64,000 bases of DNA, from contig JADJTL010000001.1 in the NCBI GenBank assembly GCA_016711215.1, forward strand, positions 1,236,001-1,300,000, given 5' to 3'. The notes below the pieces were generated by a model that was given only the letters and a program-made list of their open reading frames with translations, searched no databases and was not told the origin of the DNA. Origin of the DNA: Pseudomonadota bacterium. Lineage in GTDB: Bacteria; Myxococcota_A; Polyangia; GCA-2747355. How positions within the stretch are numbered: position 1 is the stretch's first letter; each line of letters starts with the position of its first letter. Positions 9,038 through 17,479 of this stretch are shown one piece after another. A program made the translations under genes and the position numbers.

Positions 9038-11938
9038 CTAGACCGGAAGCTCGCGCAGCGTTCGCTCGAGTCCCTCGGCATCGGCGAGGCCAAGCTGCTG
9101 CGCGAGCTGAAGCGCCTCCTGCAGGTCCTGGCGACCGCGCGCCCACGCTTCGCGCTCGATGCGGTAGGCGCCCAGCCGCTGCAGCGTTCGCGCTAGCTCG
9201 GCCTGGCAGCCAAGCCTGCGCTGGAGATCGACGGCGAGCTGCAGGTGGCCTTCGGCCCCCGATCCGGCCTCTGCCGTCGCCGAGGCATCAAAGAGCGTCG
9301 CCCCGTGAATCGTGCCGAGCACACCATGGATGCGTCCGACGAGCGGTTCGAGACGCGCCTCGCGCGCGCGTGCGAGCGCCTGCTCGGCGGTCCGCTGAGC
9401 CCGCTCGCGCTCTCCATCCTCCAGCTCGACGAGCGCCTGGCAGCGCAGCAGCTCGACCAAAGCCATGCGCTCGCCGATGCGCTCGGCCAGGGGTCGCGCG
9501 GCGTCGAGGCGTTGACGTACCTCGGCCAACCGGCCATCCCGCAACGAGAGGTCGGCCAGCCGCAGGAAGAGGTGGAGCTGCAGTGAGAGCGCCCCGATGC
9601 GCTCGGCGTCCGCCAGCGCCTCCTCCCAATGCTCTCGTGCCTGGCGTTGGCGACCAGCCTCGAGGGCCAGCTCGCCGAGGCTGATCAACGAGACAACCAA
9701 ACCCTCCTGGTCGCCCACCGCGCGGCGCAACGCCAGCGCCTCATCGCAGCAGGCCGCGGCCTCGGCAAAGAGCCCGCGCTCGCGCTCGATCGTGCCGATC
9801 GTGGTCAGCGACCCGGCGATCGCCACGCGGTCACCGAGCTGCCGGCGCAGCTCCAGCGCCTTGGCAGCGTGGTCGAGGGCCTGATCGTATTGCCCCAAGA
9901 GCGTGCAGGTCTGCGCGAGCTCATCGAGTCCCGAGGCGACGCCGTGACGATTGCCTGCGGCGCGGGACATCTCCAATCCGCGCGCGAGGTACTCCAGCGC
10001 CAGCTCGAGGTCGCCACGCTGTCGCCAGAGGCGCCCGATCTGGTTGAAGGCGATCGCCGCCTGCGGGCGACTGGCGACGGTCCAGGCCAATCGCACCATA
10101 CGCTCGAAGGCGTCTTGCGCGGCGCGTAGCTCGCCGCGTGCCTGACAGATCGTCCCCAACGCATACCAGAGGGCTAGCCGCTGCCCGAGGTCAGCCGAGC
10201 CGAGGCAGCCCAACGCCCGCTGGTAGAGGCGAATGGCCTTCTCATTGTCGAAGCGGGCACGCGCTGCTTCGGCCGCCTTCCCGTAGCGCGCGGCCGCACC
10301 GCGCGGGTCCCCGGCGCGTTCGAGCTGCTGCCCGATTTGCTCCTGTCGCTGCTCCTGCTGGCCCTCAGGACGGAGCTCGATCCAGCGCGCGGCCAAGGCA
10401 TGGTAGCCCTGCAGCGTAGCGGCAACAGGGGTGCTGTCGCGCAACAGGTCATAGGCCAGCTCGCCGATCGGCGCATAGGCGAAGCGATATTCGCGCTCAC
10501 CTCCGATCGAGCTCAAGGCCGCCTCGACGATCAAGCCGCGATCGCTGAGCGTATTGAGCGCGCGCGCGACCTCAACCACCTGACGCTCGCCCTCGCCAGC
10601 GATCCGCGTCAGCGGTGGCCCATCGGCATCATCGCTCGCGATCACGGCGGCCCGCCGCAGGGCGACCAACGCGTCGGCCCAGAAGGCCTCGCCGAGCGCT
10701 GAGGCCTGGCAGAGGAGCTCGCGTTCGCCGCGCGGCAAGGCGCGCAGCCGCGCGCGCAGGAGGTCGTCATGCGTCTCGGGCAGCCGTCCGCGCTCGATGG
10801 CCGCAGGATCCAACTCCCAGCGACCCTCGTCGCCGCGGAGCACGCCGGTCTCCAGCAGCAGGCGCGCAAAATCATTGAGCGCGCGCGGGCTCCCGCGCAG
10901 CCGCTGCCGGGCGATCGCCAGCACCGGCTCTGGAAGGCGATCGCTGCGGACCAGCGCAGAGAACATCGCGACCGCCTCATCGGGTAAGAGCGGCGCGACG
11001 TCGATCCGTTGGTGCTCGAGCTCGCCGCGCCCCCAGTGCGGATGGCGCTCGAAGAGCGTCGGGCGCGCCGTCGTCAGGATCAGCACCGGTTGGTCGTGCA
11101 GCCCGTGCACGAGGTAGTGGATCAGATTGACGGTGTCGACACGGACGTTCTCCATGCCGTCGAAGCAGAGCAGCAAGGGGCCTTCCTGCGCGTGCCGTTC
11201 GAGGAAGCGGCGCACGGCGATGTAGCAACGCACGTCGAGTTGGCCTGGGACATGGCGCAGGGCCTCGACGACGGGACTGTCGGGAAAGGTCACCCCCATC
11301 AGGTGCGCCAGCAGGTGCGTCACCTCGCCGGCCTGCGGCTGGTCACCGAGCAGCTCGTTGACCGTGCGACCGATCTTGCTGCGCACGTCGTAGGCCGGCT
11401 CCGCATGACCGATGCCGAAGCGCTCGGCCAACGCGCCAGCAACCGCCTCGTAGCGCGGGCCGCTGCTGTCGGCACTGGCGCCCCAGAGCACCCGCGCCTC
11501 GGGAATCGCAGCGCGCACCGAGAGGGCGAACTCCCGCGCCAGGCGCGTCTTTCCGGCCCCACTCTCACCGACGAGGGTCGCGAAGGTCAGGCGGTGTTTC
11601 TCCCAGCTATCGAGGAAGAGCTGCTTGAGGCGGTTCAGCTGGTCAGCGCGGCCGACGAGTGGGGCGCGCATCGCCGGGACGCGCGCCCCGACCGGCACGT
11701 GCGCGTGCGGTCGCAGATCGGGGTCGGTGTCACCGTCGAGATCATTGAGCTGGTCGCGACTCGCGGCCCCCGGATCACCAGCGGAGGCGAAGCCGATCGT
11801 CGCCTGCGACAGCAGATCAGGCGGACGGCTCGGCGCAACCCCGGGCATCGTGGGCACGAGATCGACGGGCTGCTGCGGCCCGCGCTCGCGCTTCGCAGAC
11901 TCGATCGCGCCCGCGCGCGCCGTGAGCTCGTCAGGCAT
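9038..11938 (-). CDS. AAA ATPase with C-terminal TPR array
   Basis: The 966-residue cytosolic protein has an unstructured N-terminus of about 90 residues, then an AAA_16/STAND-like NTPase domain. Its Walker A is GESGAGKTRL and the Walker B-like strand is LLLCFDGMENV, with PVLILTTARP following. From about residue 540 to the end it is a run of TPR helices with the repeated pattern A...Y..ALELR and GD..G. In myxobacteria such ATPase-TPR modules are often fused behind a Ser/Thr kinase; here there is no kinase domain, and ATG 11938 begins the ORF cleanly. A role as a signalling or assembly scaffold is inference. It is convergent with rnc. Confidence 0.85.
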   Translation of the reverse strand: MPDELTARAGAIESAKRERGPQQPVDLVPTMPGVAPSRPPDLLSQATIGFASAGDPGAASRDQLNDLDGDTDPDLRPHAHVPVGARVPAMRAPLVGRADQLNRLKQLFLDSWEKHRLTFATLVGESGAGKTRLAREFALSVRAAIPEARVLWGASADSSGPRYEAVAGALAERFGIGHAEPAYDVRSKIGRTVNELLGDQPQAGEVTHLLAHLMGVTFPDSPVVEALRHVPGQLDVRCYIAVRRFLERHAQEGPLLLCFDGMENVRVDTVNLIHYLVHGLHDQPVLILTTARPTLFERHPHWGRGELEHQRIDVAPLLPDEAVAMFSALVRSDRLPEPVLAIARQRLRGSPRALNDFARLLLETGVLRGDEGRWELDPAAIERGRLPETHDDLLRARLRALPRGERELLCQASALGEAFWADALVALRRAAVIASDDADGPPLTRIAGEGERQVVEVARALNTLSDRGLIVEAALSSIGGEREYRFAYAPIGELAYDLLRDSTPVAATLQGYHALAARWIELRPEGQQEQRQEQIGQQLERAGDPRGAAARYGKAAEAARARFDNEKAIRLYQRALGCLGSADLGQRLALWYALGTICQARGELRAAQDAFERMVRLAWTVASRPQAAIAFNQIGRLWRQRGDLELALEYLARGLEMSRAAGNRHGVASGLDELAQTCTLLGQYDQALDHAAKALELRRQLGDRVAIAGSLTTIGTIERERGLFAEAAACCDEALALRRAVGDQEGLVVSLISLGELALEAGRQRQAREHWEEALADAERIGALSLQLHLFLRLADLSLRDGRLAEVRQRLDAARPLAERIGERMALVELLRCQALVELEDGERERAQRTAEQALARAREARLEPLVGRIHGVLGTIHGATLFDASATAEAGSGAEGHLQLAVDLQRRLGCQAELARTLQRLGAYRIEREAWARGRQDLQEALQLAQQLGLADAEGLERTLRELPV

Positions 11939-12119
11939 GGACCAGGCCCCGATCTCGTCGCATCACACGATCCCCCTTGGATTGGGCACTCGCTTGGGCA
12001 CTGCCCCGTCAACCGGCCAAAAAAGGCCATCTTGTGGGCGGCCTCGAGACCGAGTCAAGCGGCCCTTCGCGGCGCTCGGGGTCCCGAGGGGCGCCGACGG
12101 CGGGGTCCCAGGGCTGCGC

Positions 12120-13292
12120 TCAGCCGCGGAGCGCGCGAAGCAGTCGCGAACGCACGACCTCCCGCGCGACGATGGCGATCCGCCCGGCGCGCGCCTCGTG
12201 ACTGCTGCCCGCCTCTCGCGCAAAGGCCAGCATCGGGATCTCGGTCATGGCGCAGCCCTGGCGCGCCAGCGCATCGAGCAGCTCGAAGCTGAAGACGAAG
12301 CTATGCGAGGGCAGGCGCGCCAGCGCAACCCGCTCGCGCCAATCGCGATGAAAGGCATAGGCCCCGGCGAAATCGACACGCAGGTCGCCGAGGTGGCGCA
12401 AGAGCACGCGCAGCCCCCAGGTCAGCACCTGGCGACCGGGGCCCGCGTGCGGGCGAAGGTATTGCCCATGGACACAGACGCCCTGGGCGAGGTGCGGCAG
12501 GAAGGCGGCCAGCGACTGGGCGCGCACCTGGCGATCGGCAGGCAGCGCGGTCAGGAAGTCGCAACGAGCCGCCGCGAAGCCGTCGCGCAGGGTATCGCCC
12601 ATGCCCTGGTTCTTCGCGTGACAGATCACGCGCACGTCACCCTCGTCGGCGCGCCGCGCCAACGCGGCGGTCGCATCGCTGCTCCCGTCGTCGACGACGA
12701 TGATCTCGTACTCGGCGACGAAGCGCCGACAGAAGCGCCGGACGTCGACGATCGCGGCCACGATCGAGGGCGCCTCGTTGTAGGCCATCACCACGCCCGA
12801 GAGCCTCAGCTCGCGCCGCCTGGCGACCACGATCGTCAGCGCCTCGTCGAGCGTGCGGCCGACGAACCAGGCCAGCCGCGCGCTGACCGGATCGGCCGCA
12901 GACCCGGCATTGCGCCACAGCAGCACGGGTATCACCTGCTGCAGCGTTCCCGTCAGACTGGCCGCCCAGGCAAGATCGGCGGGCTCCGCGCTGACCACGA
13001 AGAGCGCACCATCGGCGCCCGGCGCGGCGACGCGGGGCAGGGGTCCACCCACCGCGGGCGCGTGCCAGTTTGGCTGCACGGCGAGCGTCGCCGAGGCGAC
13101 CGGCGCCACCTGCGCCAGCGTCTGCCGCAGCTCCGCAGCGTCGTGGCGGGTCAGCAGCACGGCGTCTGCCGCAGCGCCGAGGCGCTCCAAATCGGCCCCC
13201 AGCGCCGCAGCGGCCAGCGCATCGACCGGCGGATCGCCGCTCGGGCCGAGTAGATGATCGACGTTGATTAGGCAGCGCGGTTGGCTGTGCAT
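12120..13292 (-). CDS. Family 2 glycosyltransferase with an extra N-terminal domain
   Basis: The C-terminal half (from about residue 165) is a GT-A fold family-2 glycosyltransferase: SGVVMAYNEAPSIV, IIVVDDGSSDAT, KNQGMGDTLRDGF and a PADRQ in place of the usual DxD-like DAD. The first 160 residues form a separate domain, beginning HSQPRCLINVDHLLG, that I do not recognise. It is probably cytosolic or peripheral, since I see no clear membrane helix. The sugar donor and acceptor cannot be told. A GTG 39 bases upstream (13331) is an alternative start; ATG 13292 was chosen because it directly precedes the folded-looking part. It sits upstream of the AAA-TPR gene on the same strand. Confidence 0.82.
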   Translation of the reverse strand: MHSQPRCLINVDHLLGPSGDPPVDALAAAALGADLERLGAAADAVLLTRHDAAELRQTLAQVAPVASATLAVQPNWHAPAVGGPLPRVAAPGADGALFVVSAEPADLAWAASLTGTLQQVIPVLLWRNAGSAADPVSARLAWFVGRTLDEALTIVVARRRELRLSGVVMAYNEAPSIVAAIVDVRRFCRRFVAEYEIIVVDDGSSDATAALARRADEGDVRVICHAKNQGMGDTLRDGFAAARCDFLTALPADRQVRAQSLAAFLPHLAQGVCVHGQYLRPHAGPGRQVLTWGLRVLLRHLGDLRVDFAGAYAFHRDWRERVALARLPSHSFVFSFELLDALARQGCAMTEIPMLAFAREAGSSHEARAGRIAIVAREVVRSRLLRALRG

Positions 13293-13351
13293 GCGAGGAC
13301 CCGAGGACGAAGGCGATGCGCAGGTTAGCACGAAGGGCTGCGCGGGGCCGA

Positions 13352-14143
13352 TCAGCGCTGTTTGGCCTGCCAGATCCGGAAGGGGCCAGTGACGGCCCCC
13401 GCAACGGCCTGCCGGCCAAAGGCCAGGCCCGTGGTGGTGAAGAGCGCGGTCATCCCGACGTGCCTGAGGGCGTGCTCGCCCCAGCCGGCGACGAAGTCCT
13501 GCGCGTGCGCCAGTGCCCGATCATACCAAGGCGCCTCGCGCAGCGTTCCCACCACCACCGCGGCCGCGTGACGTCCAGCCTCGGCGACCCCGGCCGCCGC
13601 CTGGGCTGCCTGTTCTGTGGCGAGCTGGATCGAGGTCGGCTCCAGCGCCCCCGCAGCCACCAGGCCCGCAGCGACGAGACCGACGCCGACCCCCAGCTTG
13701 ATCGTGCGCCCAGCCAGACGCGCGGCGAAGGCCCCGGCCGTACCGGCCCCCACATCCGCCGCGGCGTAGCCCGGAAACTCGCGCACATAGCTGAAGCCAT
13801 GAGCAAAGAGCGCCATTGCCCCGTCCCCCGCCGACACCGCCAGCGGACGAAGGGACTGATAGGCCGCCTGCGCGCTATCGCCGATCGTGCGGAGGGATTC
13901 GCCGTGATCCGCCGCGAGCACGCCCACCAGCTCGGATCCGAGCGCTGTCGCGCCCTGCGCCGTCTCGGGCACGAGGGTGGCGGCGGCGCTCAGCTCAGGC
14001 GCCAGCCCAGCCAGCAGTCCAGTCGCGGCCGCCAGCGCGGCCAAACGCCGTGGCGGCGGCGCCGCGGCGGCGAGCGCGCTGCCGCCCAAGAGCTGCGGCG
14101 CCTGAAGACCAAGCAAGACCAGAATCGCGGGGCCGCGGGACAT
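13352..14143 (-). CDS. Predicted membrane-associated protein of unknown function
   Basis: I do not recognise this 263-residue protein. It begins with a signal-like hydrophobic stretch (GPAILVLLGLQAPQLLGG), is very rich in Ala and Gly, and has further hydrophobic segments near LAALAAATGLLAGLAP and IKLGVGVGLVAAGLVAAG. These could be membrane helices or glycine-zipper segments. ATG 14143 is preceded by GGAG five bases upstream; the longer form from 14218 has no such site. The gene lies just upstream of the glycosyltransferase on the same strand and is divergent from the secreted protein at 14391, sharing a short regulatory-looking region with it. Confidence 0.6.
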   Translation of the reverse strand: MSRGPAILVLLGLQAPQLLGGSALAAAAPPPRRLAALAAATGLLAGLAPELSAAATLVPETAQGATALGSELVGVLAADHGESLRTIGDSAQAAYQSLRPLAVSAGDGAMALFAHGFSYVREFPGYAAADVGAGTAGAFAARLAGRTIKLGVGVGLVAAGLVAAGALEPTSIQLATEQAAQAAAGVAEAGRHAAAVVVGTLREAPWYDRALAHAQDFVAGWGEHALRHVGMTALFTTTGLAFGRQAVAGAVTGPFRIWQAKQR

Positions 14144-14260
14144 CGACACACTCCAGCGAGGCCTTGCAAGAAAGCGCAGCCCCAGCGGGATAACGCCCAA
14201 GGTCGCCACCAGAGTCAACAGCGTTCTTCCCTCACGCGCGCTTTCCTCGCCCTGGGGTAA

Positions 14261-14278
14261 CGCTCGCGCTTGCGAGCG
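14261..14278. other. Perfect 7-bp-stem hairpin in a divergent promoter region
   Basis: CGCTCGC and GCGAGCG flank a GCTT loop. The hairpin lies between the two divergent genes starting at 14143 and 14391. There is no T-run, so an intrinsic terminator is unlikely. It could be an operator or an mRNA structure. Confidence 0.45.
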
Positions 14279-14300
14279 CGGGCGGATTGGCCGACATTAC

Positions 14301-14329
14301 GCAACCGGGTTCTTGTGCAACTGGGTTGC
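14301..14329. promoter_or_regulatory. Direct repeat, possible operator
   Basis: An 11-base motif, GCAAC[C/T]GGGTT, occurs at 14301-14311 and 14317-14327, sixteen bases apart. The second copy extends into the palindrome GCAAC-TGG-GTTGC (14317-14329). This spacing and symmetry are typical of regulator sites between divergent genes. No regulator is identified. Confidence 0.4.
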
Positions 14330-14390
14330 AGTGTCGGGCGCGTGCGCGTTGGCCGACGCGCAGGCCCCCATGTCCCAGGAGGTCGAGCCA

Positions 14391-15944
14391 ATGCCGCGGA
14401 TTACCTGTTTTTTCGTGCTATGCGCTGCCCTCGTCGATCCGCGCCCAGCAGGCGCGCAGGCGCCCGGGATGGTGGTCGCACCTTCGCGGCGCCTCAGCCC
14501 AGATCCCCGCGCGATCGTCGAGGCCTTCGGCAAACAGGGCATCCGTATCAACCTGGCCGAGGCGCGCGGCATCGCCGCCAGCGTCGCCCACGCCCTCGGC
14601 GAGGCGCGCCAGCACGGGATCGGGAACTCCAAGGTAGACTTCGAGGCGATCGAGATTGCCCAGGATCTCGGGCTCGATACGGCCCAGGGCTCGAGCACGG
14701 TCCGCAACGTCGTCGGCGCGCTGCGCTACCTTTTGGTGCGTCAGGGTGCTGCGCCGAGCCCCCAGCCGCCGCCGAGGCCACCACTGGCCTGGGGCCGCTA
14801 TTTCGACAAGACCGTGTCGCTCTGGACGCAGCCGAGCTTCATGACCCTGCTCGGCAGCAAGGGCTTCCACCCGGTAAAGATCAGCTGGGAGGACATCGGA
14901 CGGCAGGCCGGCAGCTCCTGGGGCGACCGCATCAGTGACGTCGGCATCTGGGTGCGCCGCGACGAAGCGCAGCCGGGGTCGGCGCGGCTGGCGCTCTCGG
15001 TACGGCGCGACAGCAACTATCGCGACAAGGTGCTGGTCGTGCCGGCGGAACGGATCAAGGTGCACCTGCGCTCCGGGCAGCAAAGCGTGGAGCGCAGCCT
15101 GCCGCAGCGCTTGCGGGAGCTCGGGCTTGCCTCGCGCAACAAGGACCGCAACGTGATCGTCTCGAATCAGTTTGCGATCGTCCCCGTGCCGTCAGCCGAC
15201 ATGCGAGGCGCGTGGCGCCCCGGTCATCCGCCGCGGGCGGCCTTCACCTTCAGCATCTTCCCCTATGGCAGCACGAACTTCGTGATCACTGACGTGATCG
15301 AGGGCAGCCACGAGGCGATCGTCGGGCCGGGCACGCACCAGCTCCTCTTCGCCAACGTCGGCGGTCGTCGGGCGCCCTTCACGGCCAGCCGTGCGGCCGA
15401 CCGGCCGGATCTCCTCGCCCTCGAGCGCGAGCTCAGGGCCCAGGGCATGGATGTCGACGTCCAGCGCTACTATCTGATCCAGATCCCGCTGAGGAAGGGC
15501 GCCGCGGGGCTCGAGCTCTCGAATATGGGTGCGCCGCCGCTGCGCCGTCGTGGTGCCCCGGTCGCGCCGCCGTCCTCAGTCGTCCTGGGCGCGAAGTCCA
15601 GCGGCGGAGGGGTCGCGCAGCAGGGATCGATGCCCGCTTCGGCGGCGAACGCCGATCAGGCCGCGCCGGCTGCAGCGGAGATGCAGGCCGAGAAGCGGGC
15701 GGTCGCGTCTGAGGGGCTGGCCAAGGTGGCGATCGGCACCGGGCAGTCGGAGGGGCGCTATCGGCCCGGCGCCGGTTGGCGAGGCAAGCGCGCGGAAGAA
15801 CCGATTCGCGTCACCGTGGTGTACTTCGTTACGCCGGTCGGTGAGCTGACCAGCGGCGACATGGCGCGCTTTGCTCAGGCCTTCGGGCAGTGGGATTCAC
15901 AGGCCATCTGGGGCGGAAGCTTCGTCACGAAGGAGAGCTGGTAG
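14391..15944 (+). CDS. Exported protein of unknown function
   Basis: The start at 14391 is well supported by AGGAGG eight bases upstream. The 517-residue protein begins with a signal peptide (PRITCFFVLCAALV, cleavage likely after AGA-QA). A helical region follows, then a compact domain starting WGRYFDKTVSLWTQPSF with ISWEDIGRQAGSSWGDRISD and DVGIWVRRDEA, which reads as a conserved fold. After that come a beta-rich part and a low-complexity Ala/Gln linker. The last 45 residues (PIRVTVVYFVTPVGELTSG to WGGSFVTKESW) look like a second small domain. I cannot assign a function. The 63-residue Cys-rich gene follows by 30 bases. Confidence 0.75.
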   Translation: MPRITCFFVLCAALVDPRPAGAQAPGMVVAPSRRLSPDPRAIVEAFGKQGIRINLAEARGIAASVAHALGEARQHGIGNSKVDFEAIEIAQDLGLDTAQGSSTVRNVVGALRYLLVRQGAAPSPQPPPRPPLAWGRYFDKTVSLWTQPSFMTLLGSKGFHPVKISWEDIGRQAGSSWGDRISDVGIWVRRDEAQPGSARLALSVRRDSNYRDKVLVVPAERIKVHLRSGQQSVERSLPQRLRELGLASRNKDRNVIVSNQFAIVPVPSADMRGAWRPGHPPRAAFTFSIFPYGSTNFVITDVIEGSHEAIVGPGTHQLLFANVGGRRAPFTASRAADRPDLLALERELRAQGMDVDVQRYYLIQIPLRKGAAGLELSNMGAPPLRRRGAPVAPPSSVVLGAKSSGGGVAQQGSMPASAANADQAAPAAAEMQAEKRAVASEGLAKVAIGTGQSEGRYRPGAGWRGKRAEEPIRVTVVYFVTPVGELTSGDMARFAQAFGQWDSQAIWGGSFVTKESW

Positions 15945-15974
15945 CGCAAGGCCACCAGCGGGGGGGAGATCGAA

Positions 15975-16166
15975 ATGTGCCGACGGGTCGACTGTAAGCA
16001 GTGCGGGCGCCCGACCTATGCTGGTTGCGGCGATCATATCGAACAGGTGCTCGCCAACGTATCCCCCGCGGACCGCTGCCAATGCCGCGGCGCGCAGGCG
16101 TCGGCGGCTGGGGCGGCAAAGCCCGGCGCGGGCCGCTCGTGGCTGCGCCGCGCCTTGGGCCGGTGA
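15975..16166 (+). CDS. Small Cys-rich protein, possible zinc-binding
   Basis: The 63-residue product begins MCRRVDCKQCGRPTYAGCG, followed by HIEQVLANV and RCQCRG. Cysteines at 2, 7, 10 and 18, His20 and a C-terminal CxC suggest a zinc-binding knuckle. I recognise this pattern as a small family that is common in actinobacteria and proteobacteria (MCRx4CxxCxKPTWxGCGxHx), whose function is not known to me. A G-rich ribosome binding site (GGGGGAGA) precedes ATG 15975. It probably shares a transcript with the exported protein before it. Confidence 0.8.
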   Translation: MCRRVDCKQCGRPTYAGCGDHIEQVLANVSPADRCQCRGAQASAAGAAKPGAGRSWLRRALGR

Positions 16167-16444
16167 GGCGAGCGCGGCGACCCAGCCGCTGGAGGGGCGC
16201 TGGTCGTGGCTCGCGACCCTCGTCGCGGCTCCCTTGTTGCAGCTCGAGGGCGCCGCTCTCGAGATCGCGGTCGCGAACTGGTTTGTATCTATGACCCCCC
16301 GCACGAGCCCCCTCTACACGCGCGGCGCGCGGCTTGCGCCACCGCCTGCGCGCAGGCCGCGCGGCTGACAGTGGTCTCCTGCCAGGCCGTACGCACGGCG
16401 ACGGGGCAGCAGGCCTTCGGCTGCCGCTATCGCGCACCCTTCAC
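16167..16444. other. No convincing gene
   Basis: This stretch between the Cys-rich gene and the convergent CDF gene contains only short overlapping open frames with Arg-rich, shadow-like composition. No promoter, terminator or RNA was recognised. Confidence 0.5.
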
Positions 16445-16474
16445 CTGAGTGCCTTTCTACTGAGTGCCTTTCTG
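16445..16474. repeat. 15-bp tandem duplication across the CDF stop codon
   Basis: Two copies of CTGAGTGCCTTTCT[A/G] lie at 16445-16459 and 16460-16474, with a degenerate third beginning at 16475. The only difference is the last base. In copy one it creates the TAG stop of the minus-strand CDF gene; in copy two the same codon is CAG. Confidence 0.75.
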
Positions 16475-17446
16475 CTGAGTGGCTGGTGCTGCGCGGCCGC
16501 CCGCCGCCAGGTCGCGCTCCGGATCCGAACAGACCTCGATGGTGACGTGACAGAGATCCGGCTGGTCGGCCAAGAGCGCCTTGTAGTGCGCGGGCGGTCG
16601 TGGCTGCGCGGTGACGACCGAGGCGATGAGGGCAAGGTGGCGCGGCCCGACCCGCCAGACGTGGAGGTCTGCCACGCGGTTGTCGGCCTCCGCCTCGATC
16701 AGCGCACGGAGCGCGTCGCGGCGGGCCTGCGGCAACTCCGCATCGAGCAAGACCGCGGCGGTATCCCGCAGCAGCCCGTAGGACCAGCGGGCGATCACCA
16801 GGCCGCTCAGCGCGCCGATCGCCGGATCCAGCCAGCCCCAGCCCAGCGTCTTGCCCGCCAGCAACGCGACGATCGCCAGCGCCGAGGTCAAGGCATCCGC
16901 CACCACGTGCAGGTAGGCCCCGCGCAGGTTGTGATCGTGGTGCTCGACAGCGCCGCCCCTCGACGCGCTTTCCGACGGGCTCGGGTGCCCGTTGTCGCCG
17001 AGCAGCAGGGCGCTGAGCACGTTGACCATCAGCCCGACCGCGGCCACGACGAGCGCCTCATTGAAATGGATGCCGACGGGCGCGGCGAGGCGCCAGAGGC
17101 TCTCGACGACGACCAGCAGCGCCACCACAGCCAGACCGACGGCGCTGCCAAAGCCCCCGAGGGCACCCACCTTGCCGGTGCCGAAGCTGTAGCGCGTGTC
17201 CTCGGCGTGGCGTCGCGCGTAGACGTAGGCGAAGAGCGCGACACCAAGGGCGGCGGCGTGCGTGCCCATGTGCCAACCGTCGGCGAGCAGCGCCATCGAT
17301 CCGAAGCGCAGGCCCGCGACGATCTCCAGCACCATCATCGCGACGGTCAAGACCACCACCCAGCGGGTTCGGCGCTCGCCGGCGACCGGCTGGTCGGTGC
17401 CGAAGGTGTGCGAGTGACTGAAGGGATCGAGCTCTGTACCGCGCAT
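16457..17446 (-). CDS. dmeF: Cation diffusion facilitator exporter (DmeF-like)
   Basis: CDF proteins exchange divalent metal ions for protons at the inner membrane; the DmeF branch exports Co, Ni or Cd. The 329-residue protein opens with HSHTFGTD, a His-rich start typical of DmeF, then about six membrane helices. The two metal-site motifs are in helices 2 and 5: LLADGWHMGTHA and LHVVADALTS, the HxxxD partners. A His-rich loop (EHHDHN) sits between helices 4 and 5. The symbol is tentative because metal choice cannot be read from sequence. It is convergent with the Cys-rich gene. Confidence 0.88.
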   Translation of the reverse strand: MRGTELDPFSHSHTFGTDQPVAGERRTRWVVVLTVAMMVLEIVAGLRFGSMALLADGWHMGTHAAALGVALFAYVYARRHAEDTRYSFGTGKVGALGGFGSAVGLAVVALLVVVESLWRLAAPVGIHFNEALVVAAVGLMVNVLSALLLGDNGHPSPSESASRGGAVEHHDHNLRGAYLHVVADALTSALAIVALLAGKTLGWGWLDPAIGALSGLVIARWSYGLLRDTAAVLLDAELPQARRDALRALIEAEADNRVADLHVWRVGPRHLALIASVVTAQPRPPAHYKALLADQPDLCHVTIEVCSDPERDLAAGGRAAPATQQKGTQ

Positions 17447-17479
17447 GCTTTGCTCCGCTAGCGTGGCAGCGCCACGCGC

